From: Aromatoleum toluclasticum ATCC 700605
GTDB taxonomy: Bacteria > Pseudomonadota > Gammaproteobacteria > Burkholderiales > Rhodocyclaceae
Length of the DNA: 64,000 nt
Direction of reading: 5' to 3'
Assembly: GCF_000378245.1 (NCBI RefSeq)
Contig: NZ_KB899497.1
Span: forward strand, 62,001-126,000
Part shown: piece after piece, positions 24,605-32,915 of the stretch
Layout of the letters: each line of letters begins with the position of its first letter
How positions within the stretch are numbered: position 1 is the stretch's first letter
Program-made: the position numbers and the translations under genes
Notes under the pieces: model-generated
Database searches by the model: none
What the model was told of the DNA's origin: nothing
What the model saw: the letters and a program-made list of their open reading frames with translations, nothing else

Positions 24605-25455
24605 AGACCCCGAGCAGAATCGAACCGCTGGTGGCCGACGGCCTCGTGGACCACGTCATGCGTCAGCTCATGAGCGGCAAGGAAGCCATGGTCTATGTCG
24701 TGCAGTGCGGCGATACGGTGCGCTGCGCCAAGGTGTACAAGGAAGCCAACAAACGCGGCTTCCACAAGGCCGCCGACTACACCGAAGGGCGCAAGATCAA
24801 GAACAGCCGCCAGGCGCGTGCGATGGCCAAGGGCTCGCGCTACGGGCGGCAGGAACAGGAAGCCGCGTGGCAGCATGCGGAGGTCGATGCGCTGCGCCTG
24901 CTCGCCGCAGCGGGGGTGCGCGTGCCCACGCCGTACGACTTTCACGAGGGCGTGCTGCTGATGGAGCTGGTGACCGACGAGGACGGCGAGCCGGCACCGC
25001 GGTTGAACGACGTTGCGCTGAGCGAGGAGGATGCGCGGCGTTACCACGCGGACCTCGTGCGCCAGGTCGTGCGCATGCTGTGCGCCGGTATCGTGCATGG
25101 GGATCTGTCCGAATACAACGTGCTGGTCGATCGCGACGGGCCGGTGATCATCGATCTGCCGCAGGCCGTCGACGCTGCGGCCAACAACAATGCGCGGGCC
25201 ATGCTCGAGCGCGACGTCGACAACCTCGCCGCCTATTTCGGCCAGTTCGCCCCGGATCTGCGCGACACGGATTACGGGAAGGAGATCTGGTCGCTGTACG
25301 AATCCGGCAAGCTCCAGCCCGAGAGTCCGCTCACCGGGGTCTTCAGGGCGGATGCGGGACATGCCGATGTGGAGGAAGTCATGCAGATCATCGATGCGGC
25401 GCGCAAGGAAGAGGCCGCGCGCCAGGCGGGCAGGGCGGCGCTTGCCGGCGCCTGA
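24601..25455 (+). CDS. RIO-type serine protein kinase
   Basis: A 284-residue atypical kinase of the bacterial RIO group. SGKEAMVYVVQCG is the flexible nucleotide loop and CAKVYKEANKRGFH carries the ATP-anchoring Lys. A conserved YGRQEQEAAWQHAEVDAL helix follows. GIVHGDLSEYNVLVD holds the catalytic Asp and Asn, and VIIDLPQAVD the metal-binding Asp. RIO kinases act in ribosome maturation in eukaryotes and archaea; the bacterial substrates are poorly known. ATG 24601 overlaps the VF530 remnant's stop. arfB, a ribosome-rescue gene, follows after 18 bases, which fits a translation-related role. Confidence 0.93.
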   Translation: MKTPSRIEPLVADGLVDHVMRQLMSGKEAMVYVVQCGDTVRCAKVYKEANKRGFHKAADYTEGRKIKNSRQARAMAKGSRYGRQEQEAAWQHAEVDALRLLAAAGVRVPTPYDFHEGVLLMELVTDEDGEPAPRLNDVALSEEDARRYHADLVRQVVRMLCAGIVHGDLSEYNVLVDRDGPVIIDLPQAVDAAANNNARAMLERDVDNLAAYFGQFAPDLRDTDYGKEIWSLYESGKLQPESPLTGVFRADAGHADVEEVMQIIDAARKEEAARQAGRAALAGA

Positions 25456-25473
25456 GCCGCAAGGCGGACGCAG

Positions 25474-25878
25474 ATGCGCTCCCATGTGACCGTCTCGCCC
25501 GACGAAGTCGAGATCACGGCTATCCGCGCCCAGGGCGCGGGCGGGCAGAACGTCAACAAGGTGTCGAATGCGGTGCATCTGCGCTTCGACATCACCGCCT
25601 CGTCGCTGCCGGCGGACATACGGGAGCGGCTGCTGCAGGTGGGCGACCAGCGCATCAGCAAGGACGGGGTCGTGATCATCAAGGCGCAGAAATTCCGCAG
25701 CCTGGAGAAGAACCGGACCGAGGCGCTGCGGCGGCTGGAAGAGCTGATCAACCGCGTGGCGGCGCCGCCCAAGGCCCGTCGCGCCACCCGCCCGACGCGG
25801 GCCTCCGTTACCCGGCGCCTGGAGGGCAAGGCGCGGCGCGCTTCGGTGAAGGCAGGGCGGGGGAAGGTGGGGGAGTAG
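25474..25878 (+). CDS. arfB: Alternative ribosome-rescue factor B (peptidyl-tRNA hydrolase)
   Basis: This 134-residue homologue of YaeJ frees stalled ribosomes by hydrolysing peptidyl-tRNA. The release-factor catalytic loop is [20 protein letters not shown], with GGQ at about residues 24-26. The C-terminus from about 95 is a Lys/Arg-rich tail ([20 protein letters not shown]) that inserts in the empty mRNA channel. Its size is close to E. coli ArfB (140). It is downstream of the RIO kinase on the same strand. Confidence 0.95.
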   Translation: MRSHVTVSPDEVEITAIRAQGAGGQNVNKVSNAVHLRFDITASSLPADIRERLLQVGDQRISKDGVVIIKAQKFRSLEKNRTEALRRLEELINRVAAPPKARRATRPTRASVTRRLEGKARRASVKAGRGKVGE

Positions 25879-25932
25879 GGCGCACGCCTGGCCGGTGGCG
25901 GATGCGGGGGCGTTGCGGCGCGCGATAAGGAA

Positions 25933-26298
25933 TCAGGTCGCGTCGAGCAGCTTCGTGCATTCGTCCATCAGTGTGCGGGCCAGGTCGGAGTCGTACCTGG
26001 GGTCGAGCGCCTCCATCATCTCGTGCGTGGTCTGCAGCCCCGCCTCGCGCGACAGTGAGCCGGCAATCTGGCGGGCGAATTGGTCGGTCAGATCCGACAG
26101 GTGACGTCGATCGGCCAGCGGGAGGTTGCGCCCGCTGCGGCCGAGCCAATCGGCGACGAGACTCGCACCCTGCGCCGCGGTAGGCCATTGCCCGTGTTCG
26201 TAGAAGACGGACAGGCGCTCGGCCGTCAAGGCGAAGAGCAGCGCGGCGCGGGTGCCGCGGCTGTCGGCAGGGGGAAGGGAAGGGGGCTGTGGATGCAT
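25933..26298 (-). CDS. Hypothetical protein (121 aa)
   Basis: I do not recognise this protein. It is mostly helical with no membrane segment or signal: ALLFALTAERLSVFYEHGQW, LVADWLGRSGRNLPLADRRH, LARTLMDECTKLL. The ATG at 26298 has AAGGCCC upstream. It lies between arfB (convergent) and a Nudix gene (divergent). Codon use looks like that of its neighbours, so a real gene is likely. Confidence 0.6.
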   Translation of the reverse strand: MHPQPPSLPPADSRGTRAALLFALTAERLSVFYEHGQWPTAAQGASLVADWLGRSGRNLPLADRRHLSDLTDQFARQIAGSLSREAGLQTTHEMMEALDPRYDSDLARTLMDECTKLLDAT

Positions 26299-26329
26299 CG
26301 GGCCTTACTGTAACCCATCCCCACCCCGA

Positions 26330-26350
26330 CCCTCCCCTTGAAAGGGAGGG
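26330..26350. repeat. REP-like inverted repeat
   Basis: CCCTCCC and GGGAGGG (26330-26336 and 26344-26350) form a short hairpin in a C-rich tract (CCATCCCCACCCCGA just before). Sequences of this shape occur as dispersed extragenic repeats in many proteobacteria. Only one copy is seen here. Confidence 0.4.
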
Positions 26351-26424
26351 AGCACAACACCGCGCCGATAAGTGCACGCATAGCGTGCAACACTTCACTA
26401 TCTTGTCTATCGGTGGGAATCGTC

Positions 26425-26901
26425 ATGACTGCCACTCAGCTTTCCTGCGGCCTGCTGGTCATCAACGAGCGCGGCGAGTTGCTCGTCGGTCATTCGACCG
26501 GAAGCCGCCATTGGGACCTGCCCAAGGGGCTCATCGACGAGGGGGAGACGCCGCTCGCCTGTGCGCTGAGGGAGACGCGGGAGGAGTTCGGACTGGTGTT
26601 CGATGCCGGCCGCCTCACCGATCTCGGTCGTCATGCGTACTATCGCGGCAAGGATCTGCATCTGTTTGTCGTCCGCACGTCGTCCGGGGAGACGCAGGCG
26701 GAGCGGTGCCGGTGCACGAGTTACTTCGCGCATTACGTGACGGGCCGGCAGGTGCCGGAGGTGGATGGATTCGCGTGGGCCGATGACGCGCAGCTTGGTT
26801 CGCTGCTGGCGAGGAGCATGCGCGTTTTGCTGCTGGATAAGGGCTTGCTGGCCGACGCCCGATCGCGGGCCGAGGTCGATCCGGCCGGCGAACGCGAATA
26901 G
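26425..26901 (+). CDS. Nudix hydrolase
   Basis: A 158-residue protein with a complete Nudix box GLIDEGETPLACALRETREE plus FGL, which binds Mg and cleaves a nucleoside diphosphate linked to another group. The N-terminal strand SCGLLVINERGELLVGHSTG precedes the box in the standard order. I placed the start at ATG 26425 (MTATQLSC) with GGTGGGA upstream. The substrate cannot be told from the sequence; RppH-like RNA pyrophosphohydrolase features are not evident. Confidence 0.88.
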   Translation: MTATQLSCGLLVINERGELLVGHSTGSRHWDLPKGLIDEGETPLACALRETREEFGLVFDAGRLTDLGRHAYYRGKDLHLFVVRTSSGETQAERCRCTSYFAHYVTGRQVPEVDGFAWADDAQLGSLLARSMRVLLLDKGLLADARSRAEVDPAGERE

Positions 26902-26946
26902 TCGAGCGTGCGTGCGCGGGCGCGCCGGGCGTCCCGCGTCCGGGGC

Positions 26947-26980
26947 TGTCCACATATTTACGTACATGTATATTTGGACA
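26947..26980. promoter_or_regulatory. 34-bp imperfect inverted repeat at asnO promoter
   Basis: TGTCCA (26947-26952) and TGGACA (26975-26980) are exact complements. Inside them 54-57 pairs with 70-73, and four further central positions pair, giving 14 of 17 symmetric pairs including one G-T. The right arm overlaps the -35 box, so a protein bound here would control the NAGGN operon. It lies in a local AT-rich island. Confidence 0.5.
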
Positions 26981-27002
26981 AATATAATTGCTGTAATACA
27001 AT
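26974..27002 (+). promoter_or_regulatory. Promoter of the NAGGN osmoprotectant operon
   Basis: TTGGAC (26974-26979) and TACAAT (26997-27002) are 17 bases apart, each a 4-5 of 6 match to the sigma-70 boxes. The leader would be about 30 bases before the asnO start, with AAGAGGAGA as ribosome site. Confidence 0.6.
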
Positions 27003-27037
27003 AGTCCGTCCCTCGAACAGCAAGAGGAGACGATTCC

Positions 27038-28816
27038 ATGTGCGGAATTGCCGGAGAAATCCGCTTCGACAACATGGAAGCGGATGCTTCCGCCGTCGGC
27101 CGGATGGCCGACACACTGCGCCCGCGCGGCCCTGATGCCGGTGGTGCGTTCCAGCAGGGCCGCGTCGCGCTGGCCCATCGCCGCCTGAAGATCATCGACC
27201 TCAGCGAACGCGCCCAGCAGCCGATGGTGGCCGCGGATCTCGGCCTGACGCTGGTGTTCAATGGCTGTATCTACAACTACCGCGAACTGCGCGCCGAGCT
27301 CGAAGGGGAAGGCGAGCGTTTTTTTTCCGACGGCGACACCGAGGTGCTGCTGCGCGCCTATCGCCGCTGGGGCACCGACTGCGTCGCCCGCCTGCACGGC
27401 ATGTTCGCGTTCGCGATCTGGGAGCGCGACAGCGGCCGCGTGGTGATGGCGCGCGACCGTTTCGGCATCAAGCCGCTGTACCTGTCCGAATCGGCCGACG
27501 GCAAGCGCCTGCGCTTCGCTTCGTCCCTGCCGGCAATCCTTGCGGCGGGCGACGTGGATACGGGCATCGACCCGGTCGCGCTCGAGCATTATCTGATGTG
27601 GCATGCGGTGGTGCCGCCACCGCACACGATGTTGCGCGGCGTGCGCAAGCTGCCGCCTGCGACGGTCGCGGTGTTCGAGCCGGATGGCAACCGCCGCGAC
27701 CTGTGCTACTGGAATCCGCCCTTCGGGACCGATCCGGCGCTGGCCGATACGCCCTACAAGGAGCGCGAGCGCATGGTGCAGCTTGCGCTAGAGAAGGCGA
27801 TCGAGCGCCGCATGGTGGCGGATGTGCCGGTGGGCGTGCTGCTCTCGGGCGGGGTCGATTCGAGCCTCATCGTCGCGATGCTCGCTCGCGCCGGCCAGGA
27901 CGGGCTGAACACCTTCTCGATCGGTTTCGAGGCGGCCAACGGCGAGCACGGCGACGAGTTCAGGTACTCGGATCTCGTCGCGAAGGAGTTCGGCACCCGG
28001 CACCACAAGATCCGGGTCGACGATGCGACGCTGCTCGCGCGCCTGCCGGATGCCATCCACGCGATGTCCGAGCCGATGGTGAGCTACGACAACATCGGCT
28101 TCTACCTGCTTTCGAAGGAGGTCTCCAGGCACGTGAAGGTGGTGCAGAGCGGGCAGGGGGCGGACGAGGTGCTGGCGGGCTACCACTGGTATCCGCCGCT
28201 GGCGCAGAGCAGGGATCCGGTGGCCGACTACGCCCGTGTCTTCTTCGACCGGGACGAGGACGAATACCTGCACACGGTGGCCGAGGCGTATGCGAGTCCG
28301 GGCGCGAGCCGCGCGTTCATCGCCCGCCATTTCGCCCGTCCCGGCGCGGCGACGGCGCTGGACAAGGCCTTGCGCGTCGATGCGACGGTGATGCTCGTCG
28401 ACGACCCCGTGAAGCGCGTCGACAACATGACCATGGCCTGGGGGCTGGAGGCGCGCGTGCCCTTCCTCGACCACGAGTTCGTCGAGCTCGTCGCCCGCCT
28501 GCCTGCCGAGGACAAGCTCGGCGACGGCGGCAAGGGCATCCTCAAGGCGATCGCGCGGCGCGTGCTGCCGCGCGAGGTCATCGACCGGCCGAAGGGCTAT
28601 TTCCCGGTGCCGACCCTGAAATACCTTGCCGGCCCGACGCTGGAGTGGGTCAGGGACGCGCTGCACAGTCCGGCGGCGCGCGAACGCGGCCTTTTCCGCC
28701 CGGCCTGCATCGAGCGCCTGCTGGCGGCGCCCGAAAGCCACATCACGCCGCTGCGCGGTTCCAAGCTGTGGCAGGTCGCCCTGCTCGAATTGTGGCTGCA
28801 GTCGCATGGCGTCTGA
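27038..28816 (+). CDS. asnO: N-acetylglutaminylglutamine amidotransferase (asparagine synthase family)
   Basis: A 592-residue glutamine-dependent amidotransferase that amidates N-acetylglutaminylglutamine to the compatible solute NAGGN. The N-terminal class II glutaminase domain starts MCGIAGEIRF with nucleophile Cys2, then RPRGPDAGGAF and HRRLKIIDLS. The synthase domain has the pyrophosphate loop LSGGVDSS at 269-276, SGQGADEVLAGYHWYP and EARVPFLDHEFVEL. General AsnB proteins share these features; what assigns it to NAGGN synthesis is the fixed trio with the GNAT/ATP-grasp gene and M42 peptidase that follow. It starts at ATG 27038 and is the first gene of the operon. Confidence 0.92.
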   Translation: MCGIAGEIRFDNMEADASAVGRMADTLRPRGPDAGGAFQQGRVALAHRRLKIIDLSERAQQPMVAADLGLTLVFNGCIYNYRELRAELEGEGERFFSDGDTEVLLRAYRRWGTDCVARLHGMFAFAIWERDSGRVVMARDRFGIKPLYLSESADGKRLRFASSLPAILAAGDVDTGIDPVALEHYLMWHAVVPPPHTMLRGVRKLPPATVAVFEPDGNRRDLCYWNPPFGTDPALADTPYKERERMVQLALEKAIERRMVADVPVGVLLSGGVDSSLIVAMLARAGQDGLNTFSIGFEAANGEHGDEFRYSDLVAKEFGTRHHKIRVDDATLLARLPDAIHAMSEPMVSYDNIGFYLLSKEVSRHVKVVQSGQGADEVLAGYHWYPPLAQSRDPVADYARVFFDRDEDEYLHTVAEAYASPGASRAFIARHFARPGAATALDKALRVDATVMLVDDPVKRVDNMTMAWGLEARVPFLDHEFVELVARLPAEDKLGDGGKGILKAIARRVLPREVIDRPKGYFPVPTLKYLAGPTLEWVRDALHSPAARERGLFRPACIERLLAAPESHITPLRGSKLWQVALLELWLQSHGV

Positions 28817-28832
28817 CCGGAAGGAGAACACG

Positions 28833-30602
28833 ATGAACGTCGCCGACGAACGTAACCCGCTCGACCCCGCCGACATGATGTCGCTGCGCCACTGGGAGAG
28901 CGCCGCCGAGCTGCCTGCGCATGCCGAGATGGAGAGCGAGGCGATCGTCGACTGCGGCTGGGGGCGCCTGATCTTCGGCCAGACTTTCGCCGATCCGCAG
29001 GCGCTGGCCGAGACGATCCGCCGCGAACAGCCGGGCAGGCGGGACATCGCGCTGTATCTGCGCGATCCGCAGGTCGTGATCTCGTTCGCGCCGCAGGAGC
29101 TCTTCATCGACCCGTCCTACACCTTCCGGCTCGCACTCAGGCAGCGCGTCGCTGAGGCCGCGGCCGAAGGCTGGACGATACGTGCCGCGGGCCGCGACGA
29201 TGCCGACGCGATCCGGCGCATCTACCAGGCGCGCGGGATGGTGTCGCCCCCGCGCGCCTTCTTCGCGGGACTGAAGGCGCGCGACGACGTGGATCTGCTG
29301 GTGGCGGAAGATGCCAACGGGGACAGCATCCTCGGCGTCGTCACCGGCGTCGATCATGTCAGGGTCTTTCAGGACCCCGACGGCGGCGCGAGCCTGTGGT
29401 CGCTGGCCGTCGATGCGCAATGTACCCATCCCGGCGTGGGCGAGGCGCTGGTACGCGCGCTGGCCGTGCTGTACCGCGGACGCGGACGCAGCTTCCTGGA
29501 TCTTTCGGTGGTGCACGACAATGCGCCGGCCATTGCGCTGTATGAAAAGCTCGGCTTCGCGCGCGTTCCGGTGTACTGCGTGAAGAAGAAGAATCCGATC
29601 AACGAACCGCTCTTCCTCGGCCCGGATCCGGCCGAGGATCTCAATATCTATGCCCGCATCATCGTGCGCGAGGCGCGGCGGCGGGGCATCGGGGTGGAGG
29701 TGCTGGACGCCGAGCACGGCTACTTCCGCCTCAATCTCGGCGGGCGCATCGTCACCTGCCGCGAGTCGCTGTCGGAGCTGACCTCCGCGGTCGCGATGAG
29801 CCGCTGCGACGACAAGCGCGTCACGCTGCGCATCCTTGCTGGCGCGGGGGTGGCCGTGCCGGAGCAGATCGCGGCCGACGACGATGCCGCGGTCGCCGCC
29901 TTCCTCGCGCGCCACGGCCGGGTCGTCGTCAAGCCCGCCCGCGGCGAGCAGGGCCAGGGCGTGTGCGTCGATCTGGACGATCTCGCCGAGGTGCACGCCG
30001 CCATCGCCGCCGCCCGCAGGTTCTGCGAGAGCGTCATCGTCGAGCAGATGGTGTCGGGCGAGGACCTGCGCATCATCGTCATCGACCATCAGGTGGTCGC
30101 TGCCGCGACGCGCCGTCCCGCCGCGGTCGTCGGCGACGGCCGGCACACGCTGCGGCAGCTCATCGAGAAGCAGAGCCGCCGTCGCCAGCTCGCCACCGCA
30201 GGCGAGAGCCGCATCCCGCTCGACGACGAAACCGTGCGCTGCCTCAAGTCGCAAGGCTGCGCGCTGGAGGACGTTCCCGCCGCCGGTCTGCACATCCAGG
30301 TGCGCAAGACCGCGAACCTGCATACCGGCGGGACCATTCACGACGTCACGGCCGCTTTGCACCCCGAGCTCAGGGAGGCCGCCGAACGCGCGTCGCGCGC
30401 GCTCGAGATTCCCCTCGTGGGCTTCGATTTCATGGTCGCGGCGCCCGACCGTCCCGAGTATGTCGTGATCGAAGCGAACGAGCGTCCGGGGCTGGCCAAC
30501 CACGAGCCGCAGCCGACTGCCGAGCGCTTCATGGACCTGCTTTTCCCGCAGACGCGCAGCGCGACGCGCGACGAACCGGAACGGAGGACGCATGCACCCT
30601 GA
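28833..30602 (+). CDS. ngg: N-acetylglutaminylglutamine synthetase (GNAT plus ATP-grasp)
   Basis: A 589-residue fusion that N-acetylates and ligates glutamine residues to form the dipeptide precursor of NAGGN. After about 110 N-terminal residues, a GNAT acetyltransferase domain spans about 110-250 (WSLAVDAQCTHPGVGEALVRAL and IALYEKLGFARVPVY are its CoA-binding and C-terminal motifs). The second half is an ATP-grasp ligase: VVVKPARGEQGQGVCVDL, SVIVEQMVSGEDLRIIVID and YVVIEANERPGLANHEP. ATG 28833 has AAGGAGA and lies 16 bases past asnO. Its 3' end overlaps the peptidase gene by 11 bases. Confidence 0.92.
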   Translation: MNVADERNPLDPADMMSLRHWESAAELPAHAEMESEAIVDCGWGRLIFGQTFADPQALAETIRREQPGRRDIALYLRDPQVVISFAPQELFIDPSYTFRLALRQRVAEAAAEGWTIRAAGRDDADAIRRIYQARGMVSPPRAFFAGLKARDDVDLLVAEDANGDSILGVVTGVDHVRVFQDPDGGASLWSLAVDAQCTHPGVGEALVRALAVLYRGRGRSFLDLSVVHDNAPAIALYEKLGFARVPVYCVKKKNPINEPLFLGPDPAEDLNIYARIIVREARRRGIGVEVLDAEHGYFRLNLGGRIVTCRESLSELTSAVAMSRCDDKRVTLRILAGAGVAVPEQIAADDDAAVAAFLARHGRVVVKPARGEQGQGVCVDLDDLAEVHAAIAAARRFCESVIVEQMVSGEDLRIIVIDHQVVAAATRRPAAVVGDGRHTLRQLIEKQSRRRQLATAGESRIPLDDETVRCLKSQGCALEDVPAAGLHIQVRKTANLHTGGTIHDVTAALHPELREAAERASRALEIPLVGFDFMVAAPDRPEYVVIEANERPGLANHEPQPTAERFMDLLFPQTRSATRDEPERRTHAP

Positions 30603-31740
30603 CCGCGATTATCTGCAGGAGGTTTTGAGCCGCCTGCTCAACACGCCCAGCCCGTCGGGCATGACCGACGCCGTCGTCCATGTGGCGTGCAGCGAACTCG
30701 ATGTGCTGGGCATTCCGTACGAGCTCACCCGCCGCGGCGCGATCCGTGCCTGCATCAAGGGCCGGCAGCGGAACCCGGCGCGCGCGGTCGTCGCTCACCT
30801 CGACACGCTCGGCGCGATGGTGAAGGGTTTCAAAGCCGACGGCCGGCTGCAGGTCGTGCCGATCGGGTTCTGGTCCTCGCGTTTTGCCGAAGGCGCGCGG
30901 GTCACGATCTACTCGGACAACGGCGTCATCCACCGCGGCACGTTGCTGCCCGCGAAGGCCTCCGGGCACACTTTCAACACCGAGATCGACACCCAGCCGG
31001 TGAGCTGGGACAACGTCGAGCTGCGCGTCGATGCGCGCACCGCGAGCGAGGCGGAGACGCGCGCGCTGGGCATCCACGTGGGCGACACGATTGCCGTCCA
31101 TTCGAATCCCGAATTCGGGCCCGAGGGCTTCATCAACGCCCGCCATCTCGACGACAAGGCCGGGGTCGCGGCCATCCTCGCCGCATTGCGGGCGATCCGC
31201 GAGAGCGGGGTCAAGCTGCCGGTCGACTGCTTCCCGCTGTTCACGATCTCCGAGGAGATCGGCGTGGGCGCCTCGCATGTGCTGCACGGCGACGTCGCGG
31301 AGCTCGTTTCGATCGACAACGGCACGGTCGCACCCGGCCAATACACCTGCGAATACGGCGTCACGATCTCGATGCAGGACTCCAGCGGCCCCTTCGACTG
31401 GCACCTTACGCGCCGTCTGCTCGAATTGTGCGCGGCCGAGGGCATCGAGCACTCCCGCGACGTGTTCCGCTTCTACCGCAGCGACGCGGCCGCGGCCATC
31501 GAAGCGGGCAACGACATCCGCACCGCGCTCGTGTGCTTCGGCCTGGATGCCTCGCACGGACACGAGCGGGTGCATATCGACTCGCTCGACGCGCTCGCGC
31601 GCCTGCTGGTGGTCTATCTGACCAGTCCGCCGCTGTTCCATCGCGACCGCACGCCGCTCGGCCCGCTCGACGACTTCCCGCCGGCCGAGATGCAGATGCC
31701 CGACCTCGATGCACCCCCTGCGGAGACCCATAAGGAATGA
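30592..31740 (+). CDS. M42-family peptidase of the NAGGN system
   Basis: A 382-residue metallopeptidase like the tetrahedral M42 aminopeptidases. VVAHLDTLGAMVKG gives the first metal His and Asp, NARHLDDKAGVAAIL the bridging Asp, TISEEIGVGAS the catalytic and metal Glu pair, and DASHGHERVH a C-terminal His ligand. It always accompanies the NAGGN synthesis pair, and is assumed to break down the solute or its precursor when osmolarity falls; that role is inference. ATG 30592 overlaps ngg by 11 bases and has GGAGG upstream. Confidence 0.9.
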   Translation: MHPDRDYLQEVLSRLLNTPSPSGMTDAVVHVACSELDVLGIPYELTRRGAIRACIKGRQRNPARAVVAHLDTLGAMVKGFKADGRLQVVPIGFWSSRFAEGARVTIYSDNGVIHRGTLLPAKASGHTFNTEIDTQPVSWDNVELRVDARTASEAETRALGIHVGDTIAVHSNPEFGPEGFINARHLDDKAGVAAILAALRAIRESGVKLPVDCFPLFTISEEIGVGASHVLHGDVAELVSIDNGTVAPGQYTCEYGVTISMQDSSGPFDWHLTRRLLELCAAEGIEHSRDVFRFYRSDAAAAIEAGNDIRTALVCFGLDASHGHERVHIDSLDALARLLVVYLTSPPLFHRDRTPLGPLDDFPPAEMQMPDLDAPPAETHKE

Positions 31741-32858
31741 ACTTGTTCAAACAACTCCTCAACGACAACGGCCCCCAGGAGTGGACCATCGCCCTGCTCG
31801 CGATCGCCACCTGCATGCTGGGCCTGCATACCGTGCGCCGCCTGGCGCTGGAACGGCTGCGCAAGCGCCTGGCCGCCGGCAACGACGGCCCGATCGCACT
31901 GCTGGTCGATCTCCTTGCCGCCACGCGCGTGCTGCTCGCCGCCGCGATCGCGCTCTACATCGCCACGCAACTGCTGGAGCTGCCGGCGAGTTTCGACAAG
32001 GCCATAGACCGCGCCTTCGTCGCCCTGCTCGTGCTGCAGGCGGGTATGTGGGCCAATCGCGGGCTGGACTTCTTCCTGAAGCGGCGTTTCGGAGGCGGCG
32101 AAAGCGGCGACGAGGGGGCGCGCGAAATGACGCGCTCGCTGCTGTCCTTCATCGGCCGTGTCGTGCTGTGGGCGGTGGTGCTGCTGCTGATCCTCGACAA
32201 CATGGGGTTCAACGTCACCGCGCTGGTCGCGAGCCTGGGCATCGGTGGCGTTGCCGTGGCCCTGGCCGTGCAGAACATCCTCGGCGATCTCTTTGCCTCG
32301 CTGTCGATCGCGATCGACAAGCCCTTCGTGATCGGCGATTTCATCATCGTCGATGACCTGATGGGCACCGTCGAGCATGTCGGCCTCAAGACCACCCGCA
32401 TCCGCAGTCTCGGCGGCGAGCAGATCGTGTTTTCCAACAACGACCTGCTGGGCAGCCGCATACGCAACTACAAGCGCATGCAGGAGCGGCGCGCGGTGTT
32501 CGCGGTCGGGGTCACGTACGACACCCGGGCGGCGCAGCTGGAAGAGATTCCGGGCGTGATCCGCGAAGCGGTGGAGGCGCAGCCGGGTGTGCGTTTCGAT
32601 CGCGCGCACTTCAAGGCCTTCGGTCCGTCGTCCCTCGATTTCGAGGTGGTGTATTACGTCGAAGAGCCCGATATCGTGCGCTATATGGACGCGCAGCAGG
32701 CGATCAACCTGCGGCTCGTGCGCGAGTTCGCCGCGCGGGGCATCCAGTTCGCGTTCCCCACGCGCACGCTGCATCTGAACGGCGGTGTGCGCCTGCTGCG
32801 CGAGGGCGGCGATGAAGCGCTCGAAACGCCGGCCGCGCGTGCCCGCAAGGCAGCCTGA
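31737..32858 (+). CDS. MscS-family mechanosensitive channel
   Basis: A 373-residue inner-membrane channel. Three or four helices lie between residues about 10 and 170, before the pore helix: LVASLGIGGVAVALAVQNIL is the TM3 with the Gly/Ala packing pattern. The beta-domain follows (NILGDLFASLSIAIDKPFVI, GDFIIVDDLMGTVEHVGLKT, TRIRSLGGEQIVFSNNDLL) and the C-terminal alpha/beta vestibule. Its ATG overlaps the peptidase stop by four bases, so it is translated with the NAGGN genes; a channel that opens under hypo-osmotic shock is a logical partner for solute synthesis. A second MscS gene lies at 51519. Confidence 0.93.
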   Translation: MNLFKQLLNDNGPQEWTIALLAIATCMLGLHTVRRLALERLRKRLAAGNDGPIALLVDLLAATRVLLAAAIALYIATQLLELPASFDKAIDRAFVALLVLQAGMWANRGLDFFLKRRFGGGESGDEGAREMTRSLLSFIGRVVLWAVVLLLILDNMGFNVTALVASLGIGGVAVALAVQNILGDLFASLSIAIDKPFVIGDFIIVDDLMGTVEHVGLKTTRIRSLGGEQIVFSNNDLLGSRIRNYKRMQERRAVFAVGVTYDTRAAQLEEIPGVIREAVEAQPGVRFDRAHFKAFGPSSLDFEVVYYVEEPDIVRYMDAQQAINLRLVREFAARGIQFAFPTRTLHLNGGVRLLREGGDEALETPAARARKAA

Positions 32859-32876
32859 ACGCGCGCGTGCCGGAGC

Positions 32877-32908
32877 CGGACGCCCGGCGCGTGCAGGGCG
32901 CCCGTCGG
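32877..32908. terminator. Possible bidirectional terminator
   Basis: In the 57-base gap between the convergent mscS and sbcC genes, CGGACGCCC and GGGCGCCCG pair with one mismatch around a 10-base loop. No T-run is present. Weak evidence. Confidence 0.3.
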
Positions 32909-32915
32909 GGGCCGT

